Source: Luteipulveratus flavus (lineage in GTDB: Bacteria; Actinomycetota; Actinomycetes; Actinomycetales; Dermatophilaceae). Taken from it: DNA of 64,000 bases. The DNA is taken from contig NZ_JAROAV010000012.1 in assembly GCF_029439465.1 (NCBI RefSeq), positions 1 to 64,000 on the forward strand, read 5' to 3'. Shown here one piece after another: positions 43,127 through 50,848 of the stretch (position 1 is the first letter of the stretch; each line of letters begins with the position of its first letter). The notes beneath the pieces are model-generated. The model was not told the DNA's origin. It saw only the letters and a program-made list of their open reading frames with translations, and searched no databases. The translations under genes and the position numbers were made by a program.

Positions 43127-43610
43127 CCTCTTCACGTGTCGAGCGGCGTCGGCGCGCTGCGGCGAGCTCCCGGGGAATGGACCGCGTCGCCTGCCACCAG
43201 CCGTACCCACCCGTCACCACGGCCGCCGCGGTGACGCCGACGGCGGGCGGCAGCTTCGTGGCCAGCATGACGGTGATCAGCCAGGGAGCGGTGGCGGCCG
43301 CGGCGCGCCAGGTCGATCGCTCGTGGTCACGCGGCGGCGGCTCCTTCGGCCAGGTGCCGTACGCCTGCCGGCGCGCGCCGTCGGGCGGGAGCGAACTCAT
43401 CAGCCGTGCCAGGGCGACCCAGGACATCACGAGCGGGATCGGGATCAGGGCAAGCACCCAGCCGGCATCGAGCAGACTGGCGCCGTCACGGTGCTGGTGC
43501 GCGCCGATGGCGACGAAGATGACGGCGCCGATCGCCGGGCCGAACGAGGCAGCCAGGACGCGCGGGTCGCGCCAGGTCAGCATCTGCACCTGGTCCCGGT
43601 CATCCCCCAT
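43065..43610 (-). CDS. Multi-TM membrane protein, function unknown
   Basis: The 181-residue protein has hydrophobic segments at about 20-40, 48-66, 105-122 and 125-142, ending in a strongly basic tail (RRRRSTREEVS and SRRTAAAPRRARR). Start at ATG 43610, with TAGCGT 7 nt upstream (leaderless). The 3' end overlaps the convergent small gene by 62 bp; the basic tail may be read-through beyond the conserved part. Confidence 0.65.
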   Translation of the reverse strand: MGDDRDQVQMLTWRDPRVLAASFGPAIGAVIFVAIGAHQHRDGASLLDAGWVLALIPIPLVMSWVALARLMSSLPPDGARRQAYGTWPKEPPPRDHERSTWRAAAATAPWLITVMLATKLPPAVGVTAAAVVTGGYGWWQATRSIPRELAAARRRRSTREEVSPAGGCSRRTAAAPRRARR

Positions 43611-43628
43611 GCGCCGCACGCTACTGCC

Positions 43629-43738
43629 CGAACCAGCTGGTTGAACCGGCCGTCACGATCGCTGGTTGAGCCGACCCGAGCCGTCCCCGCTGGTTGAGCC
43701 GGTCGAGCGCCCAGGCGCGAGACCGAGTCGAAACCACC
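43629..43738. repeat. Intergenic repeat element, copy 7
   Basis: Three units (GCTGGTTGAACCGG, CGCTGGTTGAGCCGAC, CGCTGGTTGAGCCGGTCG) precede GAGACCGAGTCGAAACCACC. The inverted right half is absent. Confidence 0.8.
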
Positions 43739-43779
43739 GCAGCCGCGGACGACAACCCCGCCTCCGGCGTACCCGCTGG

Positions 43780-43899
43780 TCAGGTCAGGAGATTGAGGAT
43801 CACCGTCAGGATGATCGACAGCACGACCGAGATCAGGATCATGGCGAGGCAGCCGGGCAGGCCGCCCGCGACGCGTACCTCCGAGTTGCCGATGCGCAT
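43780..43899 (-). CDS. 39-residue single-TM peptide (unlisted small gene)
   Basis: The frame starts MRIGNSEVRVAGGLPGCLAM and continues ILISVVLSIILTVILNLLT before TGA. It has a polar head with a Gly/Pro/Cys turn, then a ~20-residue pure hydrophobic helix. TACGGT lies exactly 6 nt before the ATG, the same leaderless arrangement as its neighbours, which supports it as a real gene. It diverges from the ATPase gene at 43982. The role is unknown; small membrane peptides often bind larger membrane proteins. Confidence 0.7.
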   Translation of the reverse strand: MRIGNSEVRVAGGLPGCLAMILISVVLSIILTVILNLLT

Positions 43900-43923
43900 G
43901 CGTCCACCGTACGCGCGACACGC

Positions 43924-43981
43924 GATCGGCCTCGCTAGCGAAATCTCAGGCGAGCGCTAGAGCCCGCCATACGCTGCGATC
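43924..43981 (+). promoter_or_regulatory. Promoter of the ATPase gene with CTAGCG-N14-CGCTAG operator (copy B)
   Basis: CTAGCG (43935-43940) and CGCTAG (43955-43960) form an inverted repeat. TACGCT (43970-43975) ends 6 nt before the GTG at 43982 and fits the local leaderless -10 pattern. The repeat covers the -35 to -10 region, as expected for repression. Copy A at 42231 keeps the inverted repeat unchanged. Confidence 0.5.
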
Positions 43982-45196
43982 GTGGACCCGATCAGGAACC
44001 CGTACGCCCCGGGCGCGGGCCAGCGCCCACCCGAACTCGCTGGTCGTGACAGCGAGCTGGAGACGTTCACCGTCGTGCTGGAACGCATCGCGCGCGGTCG
44101 CCCCGAGCGGTCGGTGGTGCTGACCGGCCTGCGCGGGGTCGGGAAGACGGTGCTGCTGAACGCGTTGCGCTCGGCGGCGGTCCGGGCGGACTGGGGGACG
44201 GGCAAGCTCGAGGCACGGCCGGACCAGCGGCTGCGCCGGCCGCTGTCCGCGGCGCTGCACGTCGCCGTACGCGAGCTCGGGCACCCGCAGGCGGACGACG
44301 TCGACCACGTGCTCGGGGTCATCAAGTCGTTCGCGCACCGGGCGGTCGAGCCGGGTGCCAAGCTGCGCGACCGGTGGAACCCGGGCATCGACGCGCCGGC
44401 CGTCAGCGGGCGTGCGGACTCGGGCGACATCGAGATCGACCTGGTCGAGCTGCTGTCGGACGTGGGCGGGCTCGCGGCCGACGTCGGCGAGGGCGTCGCG
44501 ATCTTCATCGACGAGATGCAGGACCTGCACCCGGACGACGTGTCCGCGATGTGCGCCGCGTGCCACGAGATCAGCCAGTCCTCGCTGCCGGTCATCGTGG
44601 TCGGCGCCGGGCTGCCGCACCTGCCGGCGGTGCTGTCGGCGTCGAAGTCGTACAGCGAGAGGCTGTTCCGGTACGCCCGCATCGACCGGCTGCCGCGCGA
44701 CGCCGCCGACCGCGCGCTGCAGATGCCGGCGAAGGAGGAGGACGCCGACTTCACCGCCGAGGCGCTGGAGGCGATGTACGCGGCGACGGGCGGGTACCCG
44801 TACTTCATCCAGGCGTACGGCAAGGTCGCTTGGGACCTCGCGCCCGGCACGCCGATCACGGCCGAGGACGTCGCGGTCTCGGCGCCGGAGGCGGAGTCGG
44901 AGCTGGCGGTCGGATTCTTCGGATCCCGTTACGAGAGAGCGACTCCCGGCGAACGCGACTACCTGCGCGCGATGGCCGACGCGGCCGTCGCGCTCGCGGA
45001 GAACGCGCACGAGCAGCTGGACGAGATCGAGTCCGTCCCGACCGCGGATGTCGCGCTGATCCTCGGCCGCAAGCCTCAGTCGCTGTCGCCGGCGAGGGAC
45101 GCGCTGCTGAAGAAGGGCCTGATCTACTCGGGCGAGCGAGGCCGGATCGCGTTCACCGTTCCCCACTTCGGCCGCTACCTCCGCGCCCACACCTAA
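43982..45196 (+). CDS. AAA-type ATPase (intact paralogue)
   Basis: The 404-residue protein has Walker A TGLRGVGKTVLL (about 48-59), Walker B VAIFIDEMQDLH, a sensor-like VIVVGAGLPHLP and GYPYFIQAYGK. A C-terminal winged-helix region (ADVALILGRKPQSLSPARDA, GRIAFTVPHFGRYLR) completes it. The fold resembles Orc1/Cdc6- or STAND-type ATPases. It is homologous to the degenerate protein at 9045-10472. Its function is unknown; the ParA-HEPN island begins right behind it. GTG start, leaderless pattern. Confidence 0.85.
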   Translation: MDPIRNPYAPGAGQRPPELAGRDSELETFTVVLERIARGRPERSVVLTGLRGVGKTVLLNALRSAAVRADWGTGKLEARPDQRLRRPLSAALHVAVRELGHPQADDVDHVLGVIKSFAHRAVEPGAKLRDRWNPGIDAPAVSGRADSGDIEIDLVELLSDVGGLAADVGEGVAIFIDEMQDLHPDDVSAMCAACHEISQSSLPVIVVGAGLPHLPAVLSASKSYSERLFRYARIDRLPRDAADRALQMPAKEEDADFTAEALEAMYAATGGYPYFIQAYGKVAWDLAPGTPITAEDVAVSAPEAESELAVGFFGSRYERATPGERDYLRAMADAAVALAENAHEQLDEIESVPTADVALILGRKPQSLSPARDALLKKGLIYSGERGRIAFTVPHFGRYLRAHT

Positions 45197-45370
45197 CAAG
45201 TGGCATGATTCCATCAGACATCTTCGCCGCTGCTACGAACGCGCAAACGAAGGATGGCGCTAGAGCTTGGAATCGGACCTTCGGATGCAGCGCGAAGCGG
45301 GGCAGGTACCAATATCCGGGGAAGCAGATCTGACATTCACGGCGTAGCTCGTGACAGCAAAGGGGTAGGC

Positions 45371-46546
45371 GTGGCGGCACAAATTATCGCAATGTTCAAT
45401 CACAAAGGCGGCGTATCCAAGACGACAACGACCTTCAATTTGGGCTGGAAGCTTGCGCGAAAGGGCAAGCGAGTGATCCTCGTGGATGCCGACCCACAGT
45501 GCAACCTCACTGGCGTCGCACTTGGACTCAATGCCGAATGGCCTCCCGAGGATGTTGCTATCGACGGCGAAATGGAAGACTCTGTCGAAGGCGAGCAAGT
45601 CGATGATTCGGGGTCGACGGAATACGCCGACGTTCAACAAGCGAGCGAAGATTTCTGGAGTAAGAACTTTGAGCGAACGCTCTACGGTGCACTTCGGCCA
45701 GCGTTTGAATCGGAGCCAAAGCTGCTCTCTGCTGTGGATTGCTTTCCCATCGAGGCTTGTCCGGGGCTTTTCCTTCTACCCGGTCATTTGCGGCTAGGCG
45801 AATACGAGGTCACGTTGGGGGTGGCGCAAGAGCTGGCCGGCTCCCTTGTGGCACTCCGCAATCTTCCCGGCGCTTTTCATTACTTGCTGACGGAGACGGC
45901 CAAAAAGTTCGAGGCTGACTACGTGATAGTGGACATGAGTCCTAGCCTTGGTGCGATAAACCAGAATATTGTTGCGACCAGCGATCTTCTAATTGTGCCT
46001 ACGTCGCCTGACTTCTTCTCCATTATGGCCCTACAGTCGCTAGCCGGGATCTTGCCAAGGTGGATGAGGTGGGCGCAGCTTGCAAGCAAGAATGAAGTAC
46101 TTGCGGAGGCAACATACCCATTCCCTTCTCCGCGACTTCGACTTGCGGGAACAGTAATCCAACGCTATAGACTATATAGGGCACCAACCGAAGCCAAGCC
46201 ATATGGCACGCCGACCGGCCCTTTCCGGGCTTGGATCGAAAAGGTTCGAGGGGCAAATAGATACGAGTTTGTCCCTGCGCTCGAAGCGGCAAATCTCACA
46301 TTCGAACAGGACGCCTACAAAAGTGCTGGGATTGATGATGCGCGCATTCTTGCCCAGATCCAGGAATTTAATAGTCTCTTGCCCAAGTCGCAGGAGCATC
46401 GTGTTCCGGTTTTTGAGTTGACACCTGACCAATTGGAGCAGGTTGGAGTGGTTCTTCAAGGGTCACTTAGGCAAATTAGAAGCGTCAATAGGATATACGA
46501 ACAGTTTGCCGACAGAGTAATCGGACTGGGCGAAAGTCGGAGTTAA
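45371..46546 (+). CDS. ParA-like (AAA_31) ATPase of an AT-richer island
   Basis: The 391-residue protein has deviant Walker A NHKGGVSKTTTTF (about 10-22; Ser replaces the usual Gly before Lys), VILVDADPQCNLTG, and the switch region VIVDMSPSLGAINQNIV. An unusual C-terminal half follows (from about 250: FRAWIEKVRGANRYEFV, DAYKSAGIDDARILAQI). Base composition is visibly lower in GC than all flanking genes, with rarer codons such as ATA and AGA. It shares a TAATG junction with the next gene, so both are translationally coupled. No ParB or centromere-like repeats are seen, so plasmid partition is unlikely; a nucleotide-sensing role paired with the HEPN protein is inferred. GTG start. Confidence 0.85.
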   Translation: MAAQIIAMFNHKGGVSKTTTTFNLGWKLARKGKRVILVDADPQCNLTGVALGLNAEWPPEDVAIDGEMEDSVEGEQVDDSGSTEYADVQQASEDFWSKNFERTLYGALRPAFESEPKLLSAVDCFPIEACPGLFLLPGHLRLGEYEVTLGVAQELAGSLVALRNLPGAFHYLLTETAKKFEADYVIVDMSPSLGAINQNIVATSDLLIVPTSPDFFSIMALQSLAGILPRWMRWAQLASKNEVLAEATYPFPSPRLRLAGTVIQRYRLYRAPTEAKPYGTPTGPFRAWIEKVRGANRYEFVPALEAANLTFEQDAYKSAGIDDARILAQIQEFNSLLPKSQEHRVPVFELTPDQLEQVGVVLQGSLRQIRSVNRIYEQFADRVIGLGESRS

Positions 46547-47136
46547 TGAGTTCGCCCCCATTGGCTGTTTTCGAACGGTTGATGCAACAAGTGGACCAAG
46601 TGCGGGCCGCAGCGAACCGCGAAGTTCAGGCTGGGCATGAGACGACCGGGCCGGTGCTCCTCCGCTCGGCCCTGGTGTTGACCGTCGCGGCTTTTGATAC
46701 CTTTATTCACGAACGAGCGATTGGCCTCCTTCGAGATCATGCCGCGAAAGGCGCTACCGAGGCGCAGTTGGTTGCGACCTATCTTCGAGGCGGTACTACC
46801 GAATTCGACGTGTCAAGCGGTTCCGCGGAACTGTTCATTCGGTATCGCTTGTCGTATCGAACCCTCGTATCTCCAGATAAGATCGACGAGGTGTTAGCTG
46901 CCGCAGGAGTAGACGCAACCCACTGTTGGCTGCACGCATCGATAGCGATGGGCTCACGCCCAGATCGAGTGCGGGCGCAACTTCAGCTGCAGTACGATCG
47001 AAGGAATCAAATAGCTCATGAGGGTGACTGGGATCCTGTCGCGCTGGATTTTCGATCGCTAGGGCAAGCCCATATTGAGGATTGTGTCAATCACGTGGTG
47101 TCCGTCGTTAACGAACTCAACGGCCAGCTGCCTTGA
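46546..47136 (+). CDS. HEPN-like (RiboL-PSP-HEPN type) protein, candidate RNase effector
   Basis: The 196-residue helical protein shows a HEPN layout: an N-terminal helix pair (RSALVLTVAAFDTFIHERAI) and a late motif YDRRNQIAHEGDWDP. RRNQIAH is the R-x4-6-H catalytic signature of HEPN ribonucleases. The ATG overlaps the ParA-like stop by 1 nt. It has the same low-GC composition as its partner. HEPN RNases are common toxic effectors in defence and toxin-antitoxin systems; here the ParA-like ATPase would be the sensor or restrainer. The family call rests on motif and helix pattern only. Confidence 0.72.
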   Translation: MSSPPLAVFERLMQQVDQVRAAANREVQAGHETTGPVLLRSALVLTVAAFDTFIHERAIGLLRDHAAKGATEAQLVATYLRGGTTEFDVSSGSAELFIRYRLSYRTLVSPDKIDEVLAAAGVDATHCWLHASIAMGSRPDRVRAQLQLQYDRRNQIAHEGDWDPVALDFRSLGQAHIEDCVNHVVSVVNELNGQLP

Positions 47137-47324
47137 CGAGGATGGGTGCGTCGCCACCCCGATTGATACAGCGACGAGCTGACGTACGGGTTCACCGTTC
47201 GCGCGCGACACAGAGGACCTGAACGGATCGGACACTGCTCGATCCGGGTCTCGCTGCGGCCGGGGTGTCGGGACACGTGCCACAGCGCGGTCGGATCGGA
47301 CACGCGACGGGAGAGGGAGCTGAG

Positions 47325-47475
47325 GTGCAGGAAGCGAACTGGTCCGCGGTAGGGCGCCTCGTGGAGGAGATTTCCTGGGAAGGCCGGACGGTCCGGAAGT
47401 ACCGCTACGGCGGCCGCGGCCTGGAGAACGCACTACCTGCCTCGCGAGGTCTTCCTCGCCGAGGTCACACGTAGT
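47325..47475 (+). pseudogene. Remnant of a small gene, internally deleted/frameshifted
   Basis: A GTG preceded by GAGGGAG opens VQEANWSAVGRLVEEISWEG and RTVRKYRYGGRGLENAL. The frame then breaks to PASRGLPRRGHT, whereas the next frame reads YLPREVFLAEV, a better continuation. This looks like an internal deletion with loss of frame. The upstream 188 bp (47137-47324) holds only a direct repeat of CGGATCGGACAC (47224 and 47292) and no gene. Confidence 0.45.
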
Positions 47476-47581
47476 CCATCCGCTCGAACACCTGGTAGTG
47501 ATCGGCGTTGACTCTGACGGGCCGCCCACAGCGCGCGCACACGAGAAGCGTCCCGGGTGGACAGGATGCCAGCAAGCTCAT
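47465..47581 (-). pseudogene. Possible truncated CxxC zinc-ribbon fragment
   Basis: A 38-codon frame reads MSLLASCPPGTLLVCARCGR then PVRVNADHYQVFERMDYV and stops. CARCGRPV followed by an HYQVFERMDYV-like end resembles the middle of small actinobacterial zinc-ribbon proteins, which continue with more residues. Its 3' end runs into the opposing remnant at 47325-47475, as if two decayed genes were joined by a deletion. Confidence 0.35.
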
Positions 47582-47652
47582 CGGTGGGGTAGCTCATACG
47601 AGGTCCGAGGCGCGGCAGCCGATGGGGGCGCCGACCGGCATACGGTCACGAG

Positions 47653-48184
47653 GTGGCGGGTGAGTCGAAGGTGCTGGCAGTGGGCATCGAGCTGGTGCTC
47701 CTGACCGCCGCCGATGGAGGGCGCCGGACGCCGATCATCACCGACCGAGAACGGGCTTGGGCGTATCGACCGAATTGGGGGCCTGCCCTCGATGGAGCCT
47801 CCGGACCAGACCGGCGCGCCTGTCCTCGCCTTCTCGCGCGCCGAGGTAGCGCCCGGGGAGTCGGTGCGTGCGGTGATCATGCCGCTGTTCCCCGAGGTGA
47901 CCCACCGATGGCGCAGTGAGGTCGCACCAGGTGTTGTGCTCCCGATGTACGAGGGGCCGCGGGTGTGCGGCCACGGCAGTGTCCTGTGGGTGTGTGACTC
48001 GCGGCTTCCGTTGCCCGAACAGGACGAGCGGCGGTTCCGGGCCTGGCTCGCGGGCGGAGGCTTCGACCAGACCGAATCCGAGTCGTCCGACGCCACGACT
48101 CGGTCCATTCCTCGCATGAATTTCGTCATACGATATTGGGATGGTCGGGGACGAGCAGGTCCAACGGTGGTCGGAAGAGGCTGA
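47653..48184 (+). pseudogene. Frameshifted gene of unknown function
   Basis: The first frame (GTG 47653) reads ELVLLTAADGGRRTPIITD to AYRPNWG and then degenerates. The +1-shifted frame continues LPSMEPPDQTGAPVLAFSRA, VRAVIMPLFPEVTHRWRSEV and YEGPRVCGHGSVLWV in good coding style. The join is at a five-G run (47777-47781); one G fewer restores a continuous protein of about 175 residues. Either a real frameshift or a homopolymer sequencing error. Its tail overlaps the next gene's start by 44 bp. Confidence 0.6.
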
Positions 48185-48380
48185 AGCCGGCTACGACGTC
48201 GACAAGCTCCAGCATCGCGGCCGTGGTCGTCCGGGGCGCGCGGCCGAGCCGATGCGGGTCGTGGCCGTGCGCCTGACCGCGGAAGAGCTGGCCGCCGTGG
48301 ATGCGGTGGCCGCGCGGGAGCATCTGAGCCGTTCCGAGGCAATCCGGCGGGCGCTGGCCGACTTCGCGGCGTGCCCGTGA
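48141..48380 (+). CDS. Ribbon-helix-helix (CopG-like) DNA-binding protein
   Basis: The 79-residue protein has a polar N-terminus with RGRGRPGRAAEP and an RHH domain (about 40-76; VVAVRLTAEELAAVDAVAAR, then LSRSEAIRRAL). TACGAT ends 6 nt before the ATG (leaderless). The next gene's GTG overlaps its stop (GTGA), so the two form an operon, possibly autoregulated. RHH proteins are often antitoxins, but the partner here is a DUF4326 protein, not a known toxin. Confidence 0.8.
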   Translation: MVGDEQVQRWSEEAEAGYDVDKLQHRGRGRPGRAAEPMRVVAVRLTAEELAAVDAVAAREHLSRSEAIRRALADFAACP

Positions 48381-48685
48381 CGGCGACTCGACGTCGCGGC
48401 GTGCGCGTCCAGCTGTCCCGGGCCGCGGGGTGGCGGCTTCCTCCCAGGGCTCGCTCGGTGGCGTACCCGACGCCGTACGCCAATCCGTTCCGACCCGAAC
48501 GCCGGACGGTCGAGGCCAACTCCGTTGCGGTCGAGCGCTACCGGCAGTGGCTGGCCGAACGTCCGGACCTGATCGAGCAGGTGCGTGGCGAGCTCGCCGG
48601 GAAGGACCTCGCATGCTGGTGCGCGCCGCACCTGCCGTGTCACGCGGACGTCCTTCTCGACGTCGCCGCCGGCGCCGACCCATGA
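48377..48685 (+). CDS. DUF4326 domain protein
   Basis: The 102-residue protein shows the DUF4326 pattern: RVQLSRAAGWRLPPRARSVA, TPYANPFRPE, RYRQWLAERPDLIEQVRGEL and GKDLACWCAPHLPCHADVLL. The CWC and CH residues look like a metal site. The family is common in phages and mobile islands; its activity is unknown. It overlaps the RHH gene by 4 nt. Confidence 0.85.
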   Translation: MTATRRRGVRVQLSRAAGWRLPPRARSVAYPTPYANPFRPERRTVEANSVAVERYRQWLAERPDLIEQVRGELAGKDLACWCAPHLPCHADVLLDVAAGADP

Positions 48686-48780
48686 CGCGCCTCGACCCGA
48701 GAGGCCGAGAGTCCACCCGCCACGGACTCGGTAGCGGCGCCCCGTCCTGACGTACGAGCGGACGCGCGCCGCCGGACGTC

Positions 48781-49173
48781 TCAGGACGAGAGGGGGACTC
48801 TGCCGAGCGCGGCGAGGTCCTCGGCGTACGACAGCGGGAAGCCGGTGGGCACCGTCCGGCCGTCCTTCAGCACCACGCACACGACCCCACCGCACGCGCC
48901 CGGCCGACGCACGTGGTCGACGTCGGCCCAGTGGACGACCCGCCAGCGCTCCTTCGGTCGGATGGCCACGGCGTCCGCGGACACGTCCCAGCGCACCGCG
49001 ATCAGGCTGAGCGACACCAGCAGCACCAGGCCGATCGGGAAGGCGAGCCGCCACCCGAACTCGCCCTTGACCAGATCACCCACGATGCTCAGCGCGACGA
49101 CGGCGAGCACGATCAGCGGCAGCCACGGCCGCATCCGTCCCTCGCGCCACTGATGAGTGATCTGCTGCGTCAT
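48781..49173 (-). CDS. Two-TM protein with PH-like domain
   Basis: The 130-residue protein has two hydrophobic segments (about 18-35 and 42-63) followed by a beta-rich domain (IRPKERWRVVHWADVDHVRR, VVLKDGRTVPTG) like bacterial PH-domain proteins. Function unknown. A purine-rich GGGGGCGGGG precedes the ATG at 49173. An in-frame upstream ATG also exists. Confidence 0.72.
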   Translation of the reverse strand: MTQQITHQWREGRMRPWLPLIVLAVVALSIVGDLVKGEFGWRLAFPIGLVLLVSLSLIAVRWDVSADAVAIRPKERWRVVHWADVDHVRRPGACGGVVCVVLKDGRTVPTGFPLSYAEDLAALGRVPLSS

Positions 49174-49241
49174 CCCCGCCCCCATCACATCGCCGTACCG
49201 ACGGGACGAAACCTACCGAGCCCAGCGCCGGGGCGTACGCG

Positions 49242-50705
49242 TCAGCCGTCGACGACGAGTCCGCGCAGCGGGCCTTGCAGCCGGTCGAGGCGCCGGGAGA
49301 GGCCGGACAGGCGGCGTACGCGGTGCTGGGGCTCGCCGCCGCGGGCGCTGATCGCGTCCTGCTCGTCGCAGATGCGCCGCCACAGCCCGTCCACCACCTC
49401 GTGCACCGGCCCGTCGAGCTCCTCGGTCGGGCGGCCGGTGTGCTCGGCCCACAGCCGCAGCCGGGTGTCGCGCGCGAGCGCGCGGTCGTCGGTGAGGACG
49501 TTCATCTCGGTGTCGTTGAAGAGGGAGTGCTCGTTCAGGTTCGCCGACCCGACGGTGAGCCAGCGGTCGTCGACGATGCCGACCTTCGCGTGCACGTACA
49601 CACCGGTGCTGCGGGCGGTCGGGCCGATCACGGTGACGGCGAGCTGCCGGCCCGCGTCGTCGTCGGCGGCGATGAGCCGGCCGAGCTGCCCGCAGGTGGT
49701 GTCGCCGCCGTTGTTCGGGTGCGCCGGCAGCACCAGCAGGACACGGAACTCCTCGCTCGGCGGGTTGCGCAGCTTGTCGATGAGGACGTCCACCACCTCG
49801 GGCGACCAGAGGAACTGGTTCTCCAGGTGGATGAACGACGTCGCCGCGGACAGCGCCCGCAGGTAGGCCTGCAGGATCGTGAACTCCCCGTCGGGCAAGA
49901 AGTCGTACGTCCCGTTCGGCACCGTCCGCAGCACCTGAACGCTGCTCGTCCCCGCGACCGGTTGCGGGCGCGGCGCCGGGATCGTGCGCCCCGTGACCTC
50001 CTGCCAGCGGTGACGGAAGTGGCCCGCGACGTCCTCGACCGCCGGCCCTTCGAGACGGGTCGCGCAGTCGTGCCAGCCGAGGGAGTCCGCCCGCGGGTGG
50101 TCCGGGCTGTCGAACCTGTTGCCGGACAAGGCGGTCAGGTCGATGCCCCCGACGTACGCCACCCGGTCGTCGATGACCACGATCTTCTCGTGGTGGCAGT
50201 GCATCGACCGCTCCCGCCGGTCCAGCGCGCACTCCAGCCGCGAGTCGCGGACGAACTCGGCGCGCGCCTTCGCCACCAGCTTGCGGGCCGGCGTGATCAC
50301 CGGCAGTGGCGCACCCGCCCAGAGCAGCAGCCGTGTCGGTACGCGCTCGGCGGCGATCGCGAGCACATCGCGCAGCGGAGCCGCGTCCGGTCCGGGGGAG
50401 AGCCTGAAGTCGGGACTCGCGTGCCACCCGGCGATGTGCACCGAGTGCTCCGCCCCGGCGATGGCCCGCTCGATCTCGGGCAGCGCCGCGCTCCCGTCGA
50501 TCAGGACCTCCAACCGGTTGCCGTCGCGCATCCTCGCCCGGGGCGCCCACCAGTCGTCGTCGACCGCGGGTGACGGGTCGAGCGCGTCCGCCCAGCCGTG
50601 TCGCGTCAGACGGCGTCGGTGGTGGGCGCGCGTCGCCGCCTCGACGGCGTCCCCCAGGCGGTCGTCGATCGCCGGGACACGGAACGGACGGCGGGTGAGG
50701 TCCAC
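49242..50705 (-). CDS. Phospholipase D-family protein (cardiolipin-synthase-like)
   Basis: The 487-residue protein has two HKD motifs: HCHHEKIVVIDDRVAYVGG in the first half and VHAKVGIVDDRWLTVGSANL in the second, plus IHLENQFLWSPEVV. These mark the duplicated PLD fold that moves phosphatidyl groups or hydrolyses phosphodiesters. No membrane helices are present, unlike classical cardiolipin synthases, so a soluble or peripheral PLD is likely. The GTG at 50705 is chosen because TAGCGT ends 7 nt upstream; a GTG at 50729 is also in frame. Confidence 0.88.
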   Translation of the reverse strand: MDLTRRPFRVPAIDDRLGDAVEAATRAHHRRRLTRHGWADALDPSPAVDDDWWAPRARMRDGNRLEVLIDGSAALPEIERAIAGAEHSVHIAGWHASPDFRLSPGPDAAPLRDVLAIAAERVPTRLLLWAGAPLPVITPARKLVAKARAEFVRDSRLECALDRRERSMHCHHEKIVVIDDRVAYVGGIDLTALSGNRFDSPDHPRADSLGWHDCATRLEGPAVEDVAGHFRHRWQEVTGRTIPAPRPQPVAGTSSVQVLRTVPNGTYDFLPDGEFTILQAYLRALSAATSFIHLENQFLWSPEVVDVLIDKLRNPPSEEFRVLLVLPAHPNNGGDTTCGQLGRLIAADDDAGRQLAVTVIGPTARSTGVYVHAKVGIVDDRWLTVGSANLNEHSLFNDTEMNVLTDDRALARDTRLRLWAEHTGRPTEELDGPVHEVVDGLWRRICDEQDAISARGGEPQHRVRRLSGLSRRLDRLQGPLRGLVVDG

Positions 50706-50848
50706 CCGCTCGACGCTAGCGCGTGCCACGTCGAGGACGCCCGACGTCGCGTTCGAGCCGTCGCAGCCGCGGGCGTGGGTACGCCTGCGTCCTGCCCGAC
50801 TGACCGATGAGCACGGGGTGGGTCCTCGCGCGATGACATGATCGGCGA

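Noticed and set aside
45371-46546. Plasmid-partition ParA
   Set aside because: No ParB gene, no iteron or centromere-like repeats, and the partner is a HEPN-like protein.
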